Origin: Bradyrhizobium liaoningense
GTDB lineage: Bacteria; Pseudomonadota; Alphaproteobacteria; Rhizobiales; Xanthobacteraceae
Direction: 5' to 3'
Assembly (NCBI RefSeq): GCF_018130825.1
Contig: NZ_JAFCJS010000008.1
Location: 124,001-188,000 of the forward strand
DNA length: 64,000 nucleotides
Shown here: positions 26,051 through 35,835 of the stretch, one piece after another
Numbering within the stretch: the first letter of the stretch is position 1
How the letters are laid out: each line of letters opens with the position of its first letter
The notes under the pieces: model-generated
The model's input: only the letters and a program-made list of their open reading frames with translations
The model's database searches: none
Told to the model about the DNA's origin: nothing
Program-made: the position numbers and the translations under genes

Positions 26051-26065
26051 TTAAGAAGCTGTTAA
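26051..26065. promoter_or_regulatory. Candidate CtrA binding site (TTAA-N7-TTAA)
   Basis: TTAA GAAGCTG TTAA is a perfect match, 69 bp upstream of the acyltransferase start and within an AT-rich promoter region. A GTTAACC half-site lies about 30 bp further up. CtrA control is inferred from sequence only. Confidence 0.6.
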
Positions 26066-26133
26066 TAAATCATCACGCGCGTGGAAGTTGTCCCGCGCGA
26101 ATTGCGATGAGCGGTGGTGGGTAAGGAGTTCGA

Positions 26134-26859
26134 ATGCAGTCCTCAGCCAGATCGATCATTTCGGCTGTTGGACGGGGTGCCGAGCTCCTGACCGACGTCG
26201 ACTATCATCTTGCGGAAACGGCCGCGGAGAAGGAGGAGATCTACAATCTCCGCTATCGCGCCTACTTACGCGAAGGCGCCGTCAAGGAATCTCCGGACGC
26301 GCGCGTCACCGACCAGTATGACGAATTGCCGAACGCGTGGACCTTCGGCGTCTATCTCCGGGGCAAGCTCTGCAGCTCGGTGCGCATCAGCGTGCTGAAC
26401 TCGGAATGGCGCCAGTCGACGTCGGCCGATGTCTTTCCCGATATCCTGCTGCCGCGGCTCGATCGCGGCGAGATCATGATCGACCCGACCCGCTTCGTCG
26501 CCGATCCTGATCAGGTCAAGCGCGTCCCGGAATTGCCCTATCTGACGACCCGGCTCGCCTACATGGCCTGCGAGCATTTCCATGCCGATCTCGGCCTTGC
26601 GATCGTGCGCCCGGAGCACCAGGCCTTCTACCGGCGGGTGTTCCTGCACGAGACCATCGCCGAGCCGAGGCTGGTCCCCGGCCTCACCAAGCCGTTCGGA
26701 CTGATGGCGGCGGACTTCCCGACCTTCCGCAAGAAGGTGTTCGAGCGCTATCCGATCATGCGCTCCACCGCCTTCGAGCGGCGGATGCTGTTCGGGCGCG
26801 GCGGCCAGCGTCAGGTCCCGCAGCGGCGGGTGCTGGTGGCGGACGCCGTTCACGCCTGA
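26134..26859 (+). CDS. FeeM/LuxI-fold N-acyltransferase (acyl amino acid or acyl-homoserine-lactone synthase-like)
   Basis: The product is 241 residues. It has the autoinducer-synthase-like layout: EEIYNLRYRAYLREGAV, then DQYDELPNAWTFGVYLRGKL, CSSVRISVL, and MIDPTRFVADPDQ with a Pro-rich LPYLTTRLAYMACEHFHADL helix. The conserved Arg (YNLRYR), Asp pair and Arg (SSVRIS) of the LuxI/GNAT acyltransferase fold can be placed. It is closer to N-acyl amino acid synthase FeeM-like proteins than to true LuxI, and no LuxR gene is near. It would join an acyl-ACP chain to an amino-acid-like acceptor. Set in the tol-pal cluster behind a CtrA site. Confidence 0.7.
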   Translation: MQSSARSIISAVGRGAELLTDVDYHLAETAAEKEEIYNLRYRAYLREGAVKESPDARVTDQYDELPNAWTFGVYLRGKLCSSVRISVLNSEWRQSTSADVFPDILLPRLDRGEIMIDPTRFVADPDQVKRVPELPYLTTRLAYMACEHFHADLGLAIVRPEHQAFYRRVFLHETIAEPRLVPGLTKPFGLMAADFPTFRKKVFERYPIMRSTAFERRMLFGRGGQRQVPQRRVLVADAVHA

Positions 26860-27127
26860 CACCGCCAGCACGCCTGACTGAAGACTGTCGGCAACTCCGG
26901 GCCTCAGGCCCAAAATTCAAGCAAAGCCCGTGATTTTGCCGGTTAACGCGGCTTGCCTTCACCCTCGCGCCACATTTACAACCCATTAACCATGACGGTT
27001 GCTTTTCGCTGGTTGGGGGCATTTGACCGGCTGACGCAAGGTTCCGTCAAGGTTGACGGAACGTTCGCTTAACCAACCCCCTGTAGACCGGACAGCAGTG
27101 GACTAACGTGAGCGTGGAGGCTCCGGA

Positions 27128-27616
27128 ATGAAACATCCTATGCGTATCCTCCAGGGATTGAAGCTGGCCGCGGTGCTTGCCGTCGCGCTGTCGATGGGCG
27201 CCTGCGCCAACAAGAATGCTGCGACGGATGCGATGGCCAATGCGGCAACGCCCGGCAGCCAGCAGGACTTCGTCGTGAACGTGGGCGACCGCGTGTTCTT
27301 CGAAAGCGACCAGACCGATCTGACCCCGCAGGCGATCGTCACCCTCGAGAAGCAGGCGCAGTGGCTGCAGAGCTATCCGCGCTACTCCTTCACCATCGAA
27401 GGTCATGCCGACGAGCGCGGCACCCGCGAATACAACATCGCGCTCGGCGCGCGCCGCGCCCAGTCGGTGCGTTCGTTCCTCGCCTCGCGCGGCATCGATC
27501 CGAACCGCATGCGCACGATCTCCTACGGCAAGGAGCGGCCGGTGGCCGTCTGTAACGACATCTCCTGCTGGTCGCAGAACCGCCGCGCCGTCACCGTGCT
27601 GAACGCGAGCTCCTGA
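27128..27616 (+). CDS. pal: Peptidoglycan-associated lipoprotein Pal
   Basis: The product is 162 residues. The lipoprotein signal ends in the lipobox SMGAC (mature Cys). The OmpA_C domain carries VFFESDQTDLTPQAIVTLEK and FTIEGHADERGTREYNIALG, the peptidoglycan-binding signature, and GKERPVAVC near the end. It anchors the outer membrane to the wall and is recycled by TolQRAB. GGAGG precedes the ATG; MRILQG at 27140 is an alternative start. A terminator follows. Confidence 0.95.
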   Translation: MKHPMRILQGLKLAAVLAVALSMGACANKNAATDAMANAATPGSQQDFVVNVGDRVFFESDQTDLTPQAIVTLEKQAQWLQSYPRYSFTIEGHADERGTREYNIALGARRAQSVRSFLASRGIDPNRMRTISYGKERPVAVCNDISCWSQNRRAVTVLNASS

Positions 27617-27658
27617 CGCTTTCAGTCAGGCGCCGTTCATCTTCAGAAAACGATCATG

Positions 27659-27690
27659 CCGGCGCCCCTCACGGGCGCCGGTTTCGTTTC
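27659..27690 (+). terminator. Rho-independent terminator after pal
   Basis: CCGGCGCCC ctcac GGGCGCCGG, a perfect 9-bp stem, is followed by TTTCGTTTC. ybgF therefore probably has its own promoter in 27691-27806. Confidence 0.85.
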
Positions 27691-27806
27691 AGCGATCTGT
27701 GACAGAAACCGGTTTGTAGCAGTCACATTTTTGGCGTACTCCACTTCAATGTGTGGCGCGTCGCATGTTCCGTCGCAGGCCATTTCGCTTTCGTCGTCAG
27801 GGCAAG

Positions 27807-28859
27807 ATGTCATCTAGATTTAAGGTTCTTACCGGCACCGTGGCGACCGCCGCGCTGCTCTCCCTGTGCGCGCCCGTCCTGGCTCAATCGATCTTGGCCC
27901 AGACGGATGATGATCCCGAGATGCGGATCGAGCGGCTGGAGAACCAGCTGCGCCAGCTGACCGGCCAGAACGAGGAACTGCAATACCGCAACCGGCAGCT
28001 CGAGGAGCGCCTGCGGGCGCTGGAGGGCGGCGCGCAAGCCGCGCCCGGGCAGGTGCCGGTGCAGCCGAATGTCACTGCCATGCCGCCCGCGCAAGCCGCG
28101 CCGGCCTATCGCCAGCAGCAGCAGGCCGTGCAGCCGAATTACGAGCAGCCGCAGATCGCTGCTCCCCCGCCGATCGTTCAGGAGCAGCCGGCGCCCGGCG
28201 CCCCCGGGACGCGCCGCCGCGGCGATGCGTTTGACCCGAACCAGAATCCCAATGCCCCCGGCGCACCGCGTGCCCTTGGCGGCGGACAGCAGCCGATGCC
28301 GGCGGGAGCCGGCGCGCCCGGCGGCCGCAACGCCGGCGAGCCGCTCGATCTCGCCAACACCAGCCCGCGCTATCAGCAAGGCGTGCCGCCCGCGGCCCAG
28401 CCCGGCTATCCGCCGGCCCAGCAGGGCAATCCGGCGCAGGGTGGCGGAACGGGCCTTGCGACGCTGCCGCCCTCGGCGACGCCGCGCGACGAGTTCGACC
28501 TCGGCATCGGCTACATGCAGCGCAAGGACTATGCGCTGGCCGAGCAGACCATGAAGAACTTCGCGCAGAAATATCCGAACGACCCGCTGCTCGGCGACGC
28601 GCAATACTGGCTCGGCGAGAGCTATTTCCAGCGCCAGCAATATCGCGATTCCGCCGAAGCCTTCCTCGCCGTCACCACCAAATACGACAAGTCGGCCAAG
28701 GCGCCGGATGCGCTGCTGCGGCTCGGCCAGTCGCTCGCCGCGCTGAAGGAGAAGGAAGCCGCCTGCGCCGCCTTCGGCGAGATCGGCCGCAAATATCCGC
28801 GCGCTTCCGCCGGCGTCAAAGCCGCTGTCGACCGCGAGCAGAAGCGGGTGAAGTGCTAG
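27807..28859 (+). CDS. ybgF: Tol-Pal system protein YbgF/CpoB
   Basis: The product is 350 residues with a Sec signal peptide (VLTGTVATAALLSLCAPVLA). A short coiled-coil (MRIERLENQLRQLTGQNEEL) gives the trimerisation helix. A long Pro/Gln/Gly-rich linker (about 90-225) follows, and then a TPR domain (DEFDLGIGYMQRKDYALAEQ; NDPLLGDAQYWLGESYFQRQ). CpoB coordinates peptidoglycan synthesis with Tol-driven constriction. The start at 27807 gives a proper signal peptide; the open frame begins at 27753. The stop codon overlaps a dyad repeat. Confidence 0.92.
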   Translation: MSSRFKVLTGTVATAALLSLCAPVLAQSILAQTDDDPEMRIERLENQLRQLTGQNEELQYRNRQLEERLRALEGGAQAAPGQVPVQPNVTAMPPAQAAPAYRQQQQAVQPNYEQPQIAAPPPIVQEQPAPGAPGTRRRGDAFDPNQNPNAPGAPRALGGGQQPMPAGAGAPGGRNAGEPLDLANTSPRYQQGVPPAAQPGYPPAQQGNPAQGGGTGLATLPPSATPRDEFDLGIGYMQRKDYALAEQTMKNFAQKYPNDPLLGDAQYWLGESYFQRQQYRDSAEAFLAVTTKYDKSAKAPDALLRLGQSLAALKEKEAACAAFGEIGRKYPRASAGVKAAVDREQKRVKC

Positions 28860-28928
28860 AGCATGATCCGGACCCGAAGGGCCGCGTTAGCGCAAAGTGT
28901 GCAGCGGTTTTCCGAAAAGATCATGCTC
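28859..28928. repeat. GAGCATGATC dyad repeat
   Basis: GAGCATGATC at 28859-28868 and GATCATGCTC at 28919-28928 are exact reverse complements, with GTGTGCAGCGGTTTTCCGAA between. It is the form of a common rhizobial extragenic element. Its first base is the last base of the ybgF stop. Confidence 0.75.
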
Positions 28929-29003
28929 AAACAAGAGCGATCGCTGACAAAGCGGATGGCATTGCGCTAAACAGTCGATCCATCCGCGGACGATTGCAGC
29001 GTC

Positions 29004-30065
29004 ATGTCAGACGACGACAATTCACCGATCTCGGCGCGCGCGGCGAAGCAGCTCTTCGCTGACCTGAAGCACGCGCCGGCCCTGGTGCTCGCGGTCTCCG
29101 GCGGGCCCGATTCCGTCGCGCTGATGTGGCTCGCGGCCCGCTGGCAGCGCAGCCTTTCGCGCGGCCCGCGTCTCACCGTCGTCACCGTCGATCATGGCTT
29201 GCGGCCGGAGGCGGCGCGCGAGGCGCGCGCGGTCAAGCGGCTCGCGGCCGAGCTCGGCCTGCCGCACCGGACCCTGCGCTGGCGCGGCGCCAAGCCGAAG
29301 ACAGGACTGCCTGCGGCCGCGCGCGAGGCGCGTTACCGTCTGCTCGCGCAGGCCGCGCGCAAGGCGGGGGCAAGCCATGTCCTGACCGCCCATACCCGCG
29401 ACGACCAGGCCGAGACGCTGTTGATGCGCATGCTTCGCGGCAGCGGGCTTGCGGGACTGTCGGCGATGGCACAGCTGACGGAACGCGACGGCATCGTACT
29501 GGCGCGTCCGCTGCTCGACATTCCCAAGTCGCAGCTCGTGGCGACCTTGAAACGGGCGAAGATCGATTTCGCCGACGATCCCACCAACCGCGACACCGCC
29601 TTCACCCGGCCGCGGCTGCGCGCGCTGCTGCCGCAGCTCGCGGCCGAGGGCGGTGACGCCAGAAACCTGGCGCGGCTCGCAGGCCGGCTGGCGCGCGCCA
29701 ATGCGGCAGTAGAGGTGCTGGTTGATGGCGCCGAGCGCTTCCTCCAGTTGCGGGCGCGCGGCGATGCGCCGCAGGCAGGCGGTCGCAGCTTCGAGGCCGA
29801 AGCATTTGCCCTCCTGCCGGAGGAGGTCCGGCTGCGGCTCCTGCTGCGGGCCATCAATGCGCTCGGGCATGAAGGGCCGGCGGAACTCGGCAAGGTCGAA
29901 ACTTTGTTGTCCGTGCTCGATCAGGCCCTGGCTATGGGCCCCCCCGCAGCCGCAAATGGCCGGCCGGTCCTGAAGCAGACCCTTGCGGGAGCCTTGATCA
30001 GCCTTGCCGGCGGGCGTATCCACATCGCGCCTGCGCCGGCGCGGCGGTCCCAAAAGGGGACTTGA
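29004..30065 (+). CDS. tilS: tRNA(Ile)-lysidine synthase TilS
   Basis: The product is 353 residues. The PP-loop ATPase signature SGGPDS lies at residues 32-37 in LVLAVSGGPDSVAL. HTRDDQAETLLMRMLRGSGL and DPTNRDTAFTRPRLR follow, both diagnostic. It changes cytidine 34 of the AUA-reading tRNA-Ile to lysidine and is essential. The C-terminal part is degenerate, as is usual in alphaproteobacteria. It sits between ybgF and ftsH, a conserved order. Confidence 0.93.
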   Translation: MSDDDNSPISARAAKQLFADLKHAPALVLAVSGGPDSVALMWLAARWQRSLSRGPRLTVVTVDHGLRPEAAREARAVKRLAAELGLPHRTLRWRGAKPKTGLPAAAREARYRLLAQAARKAGASHVLTAHTRDDQAETLLMRMLRGSGLAGLSAMAQLTERDGIVLARPLLDIPKSQLVATLKRAKIDFADDPTNRDTAFTRPRLRALLPQLAAEGGDARNLARLAGRLARANAAVEVLVDGAERFLQLRARGDAPQAGGRSFEAEAFALLPEEVRLRLLLRAINALGHEGPAELGKVETLLSVLDQALAMGPPAAANGRPVLKQTLAGALISLAGGRIHIAPAPARRSQKGT

Positions 30066-30210
30066 AGGGCGGAGAGGGCGGATCATGACACCGGCCGCTT
30101 CCGCTGCACGCCGTCAGGACACCTTAACCAGGCAGGAAAAACCCCGCTTCGGGCGCCATTATTTCAGCGGGAATCGCTCTAAGATGGGCTAAATAGTCCC
30201 ATCTCGTTCC

Positions 30211-30240
30211 CTTGGCAGCGACCGGGTCGGCACCTAAATT
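30211..30240 (+). promoter_or_regulatory. Possible heat-shock (RpoH-type) promoter of ftsH
   Basis: CTTGGC at 30211-30216 and CCTAAATT at 30233-30240, spaced 16 bp, loosely fit the alphaproteobacterial RpoH pattern. ftsH is commonly under heat-shock control. The -10 is imperfect, so this is tentative. Confidence 0.3.
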
Positions 30241-30264
30241 GTATGCGTCTAACGATGAGGATTC

Positions 30265-30292
30265 CTTGGGGATTTCCTCGAATTGCCCCAAG
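30265..30292 (+). promoter_or_regulatory. Hairpin in the ftsH leader
   Basis: CTTGGGG (30265-30271) pairs perfectly with CCCCAAG (30286-30292) across a 14-base loop, 64 bp before the ftsH start and downstream of the candidate promoter. Role unknown; it could influence mRNA stability or temperature response. Confidence 0.35.
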
Positions 30293-30356
30293 TAACTGGG
30301 TCGAGTAACTCCTGAAGGATCAGGGCCGCGATCCGCGCGACCACGAAGGAAGATCG

Positions 30357-32279
<1,923 letters not shown>

Positions 32280-32302
32280 TCGCGCAGCGGCAGATGAAAT
32301 CG

Positions 32303-32332
32303 AAAAACGCGGCGGCAACGCCGCGTTTTTTT
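32303..32332 (+). terminator. Rho-independent terminator after ftsH
   Basis: ACGCGGCG gcaa CGCCGCGT is flanked by AAAA upstream and a T7 run downstream, 23 bp after the ftsH stop. Confidence 0.9.
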
Positions 32333-32354
32333 GTTGGCTTGAACCTCAGTTCGC

Positions 32355-32500
32355 GTGCCCCGGACGCAGCGCAGCGCGTCGCCCTTGCGACGTGGTGCGC
32401 TGCAGAGCCGGGGCCCACGTCTCGGCGTCTCCCGTGTCGCCTCCTGGGTCCCGGCTCTGCGCAGCAACGCTAACGCGTTGCAGCGCGTCCGGGACACGAG
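32355..32500. repeat. Dyad intergenic repeat (CCCCGGACGC / GCGTCCGGGAC ends)
   Basis: The outer arms GTGCCCCGGACGC and GCGTCCGGGACAC enclose AGAGCCGGGGCC and GGGTCCCGGCTCT, giving nested stems. It is one of three different repeat elements stacked in the 502-bp gap after ftsH. Non-coding. Confidence 0.75.
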
Positions 32501-32527
32501 AGTGGGGCGCGCCATCGCCGCAAACTC

Positions 32528-32643
32528 CGTCATTGCGAGCGCAGCGAAGCAATCCAGACTGCCTCCGCGGAAAGGCTCTGGATTGCTTCGCGGAGCCTGT
32601 CATCGGGCCGCGCGTCGCGCGGACCCGGTGGCTCGCAATGACG
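32528..32643. repeat. Dyad intergenic repeat (CGTCATTGCGAGC ends)
   Basis: CGTCATTGCGAGC at 32528-32540 pairs with GCTCGCAATGACG at 32631-32643. Internal GAAGCAATCCAGA and TCTGGATTGCTTC pair too. Typical Bradyrhizobium extragenic element; a fragment of it recurs near 38077. Confidence 0.8.
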
Positions 32644-32684
32644 ATGTGGGTACAGCTCCGCTCTAACGATCCGGCACAGGCCTC

Positions 32685-32775
32685 GTAGGGTGGGCAAAGG
32701 CGCCCTTGCGCCGTGCCCACGCTCTCTCGCAATCACGACGGACGTGGTGGGCACGCTTCGCTTTGCCCACCCTAC
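32685..32775. repeat. GTAGGGTGGGCAAAG dyad repeat, copy 2
   Basis: Exact 15-bp ends at 32685-32699 and 32761-32775, same family as at 6494. It lies just past the stop of the hydrolase gene. Confidence 0.85.
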
Positions 32776-32781
32776 GATATC

Positions 32782-33621
32782 TCACTTCGCCGCAGCTCTC
32801 GGCGTATCCCGCCGCCTCAAGAACCGCAGCACATCCTCGTTGAACTGCTCGGGATCCTGCAGGAACGAGAAGTGGCTGACTTCCGGCTGGATCAGCAAAC
32901 CGGCGCCCGGAATGTTCGCCGCCATGAACTCGGTGTTCTCGCGCTTGATCGCCTCGTCGTGGTCGCCGTCCACGATCCAGGTCGGGACCTTGATCGCCGC
33001 GAGGTCCGAGGCCGTCCATTTCGGCTGGCTCTCCCACATCTTGGTGATCTCGTCGACGAAGCTCTTGTACTGCGTCGGGGTCGGCGAGAGGCGCTTGTAC
33101 TCCTCGCCCGCCCGCGCGATGTAGGCGTTGAAGACCTCGCTCGAGGCGATGTCGGCAACGCCCGACGGATCCGAATTTGCCGCGAAGGCGAACAGCCTGC
33201 TCACCCGCTCCGGATGCTTCATGGCGATGTCGAGGCCGATGATCGCGCCGTCGCTCCAGCCGACGATCGCCGCCTTCCTGATCTTGAGATGGTCGAGCAG
33301 TCCGACCACGTCCGACGCCATCAGATCGTAGCCATAGGGTTCCTGGTTGCGGCTGCTGCGCCCGTGTCCGCGGCTCTCCATGACGATGACCTGATGGTGC
33401 CGTTGCAGCGCGCGGACCTGGTGGCCCCAATAGTTGGCGTTGGCGAGGCCGCCATGCAGCAACAGCACGGGCTCACCGCGGCCGTTGACCGGCGCAAGGC
33501 CGCTCTCTGCCGCCCTGGGCAAGATCGGCGTCGGCGGCAGGTTCAGCCATCGCGGCGCTGCGTGCGCGGCCGTGATCGAGACCGCGACGAGGAGCGCGGC
33601 GAAGAGATTGCGAAACATCAT
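32782..33621 (-). CDS. Exported alpha/beta hydrolase
   Basis: A 279-residue product with a Sec signal peptide (MMFRNLFAALLVAVSITAAH). The fold signatures are LLLHGGLANANYW (oxyanion loop), ESRGHGRS, the nucleophile elbow VGWSDGAIIG (Ser), DGDHDE (Asp) and VSHFSF (His): a complete triad in the periplasm. Substrate unknown. It is flanked on both sides by copies of the same dyad repeat, and seems to be a single-gene unit. Confidence 0.85.
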   Translation of the reverse strand: MMFRNLFAALLVAVSITAAHAAPRWLNLPPTPILPRAAESGLAPVNGRGEPVLLLHGGLANANYWGHQVRALQRHHQVIVMESRGHGRSSRNQEPYGYDLMASDVVGLLDHLKIRKAAIVGWSDGAIIGLDIAMKHPERVSRLFAFAANSDPSGVADIASSEVFNAYIARAGEEYKRLSPTPTQYKSFVDEITKMWESQPKWTASDLAAIKVPTWIVDGDHDEAIKRENTEFMAANIPGAGLLIQPEVSHFSFLQDPEQFNEDVLRFLRRRDTPRAAAK

Positions 33622-33647
33622 GTGCGCCTTCCTGTTGGATCATCGGC

Positions 33648-33740
33648 GTAGGGTGGGCAACAGCGCCCTTGCGCCGTGCCCGCCATCTCTCGGCGGTCGC
33701 GACCGACATGGTGGCCACGCTCGCGCTTTGCCCGCCCTGC
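33648..33740. repeat. GTAGGGTGGGCAA dyad repeat, copy 3 (degenerate)
   Basis: GTAGGGTGGGCAAC at the left and CTTTGCCCGCCCTGC at the right diverge from the other copies at several bases. It sits in the 368-bp gap upstream of the hydrolase; the rest of that gap (33741-33989) shows no gene. Confidence 0.75.
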
Positions 33741-33989
33741 GATCGCTGCCCGATCATGATCGGAGTTTGCTGCGATCTCATGGCATGGTTCCTTAGCCCG
33801 GCGTTTACCATCGGCCAGTGAGCCATTCCTGGAACGCCGATTCATCCGCCATTAGCGTTTGTGGGTTAGCTCTGCTGCTGTCCGTCTTCATCGCTCCGCG
33901 CGGGCGAGCGGACGGGCGCTTCAGGACGGATAGCCGGCACGGCGCTCAACCGAGGCTGATCCGCAGCGGTCGCTTTCACCGGCACTCGA

Positions 33990-35765
33990 ATGGCAGACGT
34001 CAACGTCACCTCTGACATGATCGGCCGCGATCGCGCGGTCGGAACCTCGAATTTCTGGGTCGAGATATTTTCGGTCGCCGTGTTCGCGTCGGCGGTGTCG
34101 GTGTTGCGGACGGGATTCGTCTTCGGCCTCACCAACAACCTCTACCATCTGCCGATCGTTGCCGGTCTCTACAATGAGCCGCAATATGCGGATGACCGGT
34201 TCATCCAGTCGCTGCGCTATTTTGCGTCCGGTGTCTGGCTGATCCTGAGCGGCGCCGAACGATACTTCGACAACGTTCCGTTGCTGTTCCTCATTCTGTT
34301 CTTCCTGTCCCGCCTGCTCAGCTTCGTCGGATTTCTGTGCTGTGCTTCGTTGCTGGGGATAACGGAACAACGCGACAGGATCGTCTTCAGCCTGATCCTC
34401 TGCTTCGTCGCCTTTCTCGACGGCTACAGCTACGCCGGCTCCGGTGGCCTCTTCATCAACACCTTCACCCATTCCGAGATGGCGAATGGCGTGGCCCTGC
34501 TGGCGATCTACTTTGCCGCCCGGGGCCGCTTCACTGCGGCGGCGATTGCGCTTGGGATCACGTTCTTCATCAATGCCTTCTTTGCGGTGTGGCTGGTGCT
34601 GCCGCTGGCGCTGATCGGGATACACTTTCTGTCGCAGCGCAAGGCGACATTCGGCGAGATCTCCTCGCGTGCGCTGATCGGTCTCGTCCTGTGCCTGCCG
34701 CTTGCGTTTGCGGTGCTTCACGGCTTTCTGGCAAATCCGGAGTTCGGTCGTCCGTTCGGTTTCGATTATGCCGAGTTCCTCCGTCAGTACTTCCCCGGTC
34801 ACGTGCTGATCGACTCGACCTCGCCAGGCGATCTTGCGGGGCTCCTCGGCGTCGCCGTCATCGGAGCGCTCGCGTTTTTCCTGCTGAGGCAGGCTGCCGC
34901 GGAATTGCGGGCGGCCTATGCCGGCGCAATCCTGGTCTATCTGATCGGCATCGTCGTTCCCTTCGCCACGGGATCGCCGTTCATCCTCAACCTTCATTTC
35001 CTGCGCTCGAGCACGGTCATTCATCTCCTGGCCGCCCTCGCGATCGCGGCATTGGCGACGAAGTGGCTGCGGCGGGACAAGGAGGCGACCTTCCTTCCCG
35101 CGTGTCTCATCGTGCTGTTCCTGAGCTTCGACGGCTGGGCCGGCCTCGCCTTCGTCATCGCCGCCTTGATGTATGTTCTTCGAGCGACAGGATCGGGACC
35201 GCTCCCATCCTATCAGCGCACCATGGGCCATCTGGTGCTCGCCACGACCGTGTTTCTCGCTTACCCGCTCGCGATCCGCTCCAGTCTCAACTTCAACCGG
35301 ATCTGCAACGAGGCCATCGAGGAGTGGGGCGCCGTCGGCGCATGGGCGCGCAACAACACGCCGTTGAACGCCATGTTTCTCACCCCAAGCCGGCCGGGGC
35401 TTGATGGTCGCTCGGAGGTGAGCACCGCCGACATGGCGCTCGATCGCGCCAGCGTATTTGAATACGTCTCGCACCGTCGCGTCTGGATCGATCACAAGCG
35501 CGGCGGAACCGCGATGTGGATGCCGTCCTATTACCAGACGTGGCGAAGCAGGTTGACGGATGTCGACGGCCTGAAGTCGCTGGATGAGCGCCTCGCCTAT
35601 GCGTCGCGCAATGGCGTCGGCTATGTCATCGATATCTGCCAGAGCCCGGAAGCGCAGAGCGGCGCGCTCTATCGAACGAAACGGCTCTGCGTATTTTCCG
35701 CTGGCGCAAGCGAGCCGGCTGCGCAGAAGAACGCTTCGTCGGCGATAGGTGAATCGTCCGGTTGA
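33990..35765 (+). CDS. Large polytopic membrane protein of unknown function (GT-C-like architecture)
   Basis: The product is 591 residues with roughly ten or more hydrophobic segments across residues 20-430. A soluble C-terminal domain of about 150 residues carries NNTPLNAMFLTPSRPGLDG and HRRVWIDHKRGG. The layout resembles GT-C glycosyltransferases and the DUF6798 type of protein, in which the soluble tail has a TP...R pattern. I cannot confirm a catalytic Asp motif. No good ribosome site is seen before the chosen ATG; an internal Met at 34017 is possible. It converges with another such protein. Confidence 0.7.
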   Translation: MADVNVTSDMIGRDRAVGTSNFWVEIFSVAVFASAVSVLRTGFVFGLTNNLYHLPIVAGLYNEPQYADDRFIQSLRYFASGVWLILSGAERYFDNVPLLFLILFFLSRLLSFVGFLCCASLLGITEQRDRIVFSLILCFVAFLDGYSYAGSGGLFINTFTHSEMANGVALLAIYFAARGRFTAAAIALGITFFINAFFAVWLVLPLALIGIHFLSQRKATFGEISSRALIGLVLCLPLAFAVLHGFLANPEFGRPFGFDYAEFLRQYFPGHVLIDSTSPGDLAGLLGVAVIGALAFFLLRQAAAELRAAYAGAILVYLIGIVVPFATGSPFILNLHFLRSSTVIHLLAALAIAALATKWLRRDKEATFLPACLIVLFLSFDGWAGLAFVIAALMYVLRATGSGPLPSYQRTMGHLVLATTVFLAYPLAIRSSLNFNRICNEAIEEWGAVGAWARNNTPLNAMFLTPSRPGLDGRSEVSTADMALDRASVFEYVSHRRVWIDHKRGGTAMWMPSYYQTWRSRLTDVDGLKSLDERLAYASRNGVGYVIDICQSPEAQSGALYRTKRLCVFSAGASEPAAQKNASSAIGESSG

Positions 35766-35835
35766 TCAGCCGAGCGTCGCGCGATCCGGTGCGGCGCTCA
35801 ACGATCGCCGGACGCGCGGTCCGTGCATGGGATCG

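Noticed and set aside
26134-26859. Calling the acyltransferase a true LuxI acyl-homoserine-lactone synthase
   Set aside because: Motif spacing is closer to FeeM-like N-acyltransferases and there is no LuxR gene; product specificity cannot be read from sequence.
33921-35495. 524-codon minus-strand frame opposite the polytopic protein
   Set aside because: No hydrophobic pattern or domain; Glu/Gln/Arg-rich antisense artefact.
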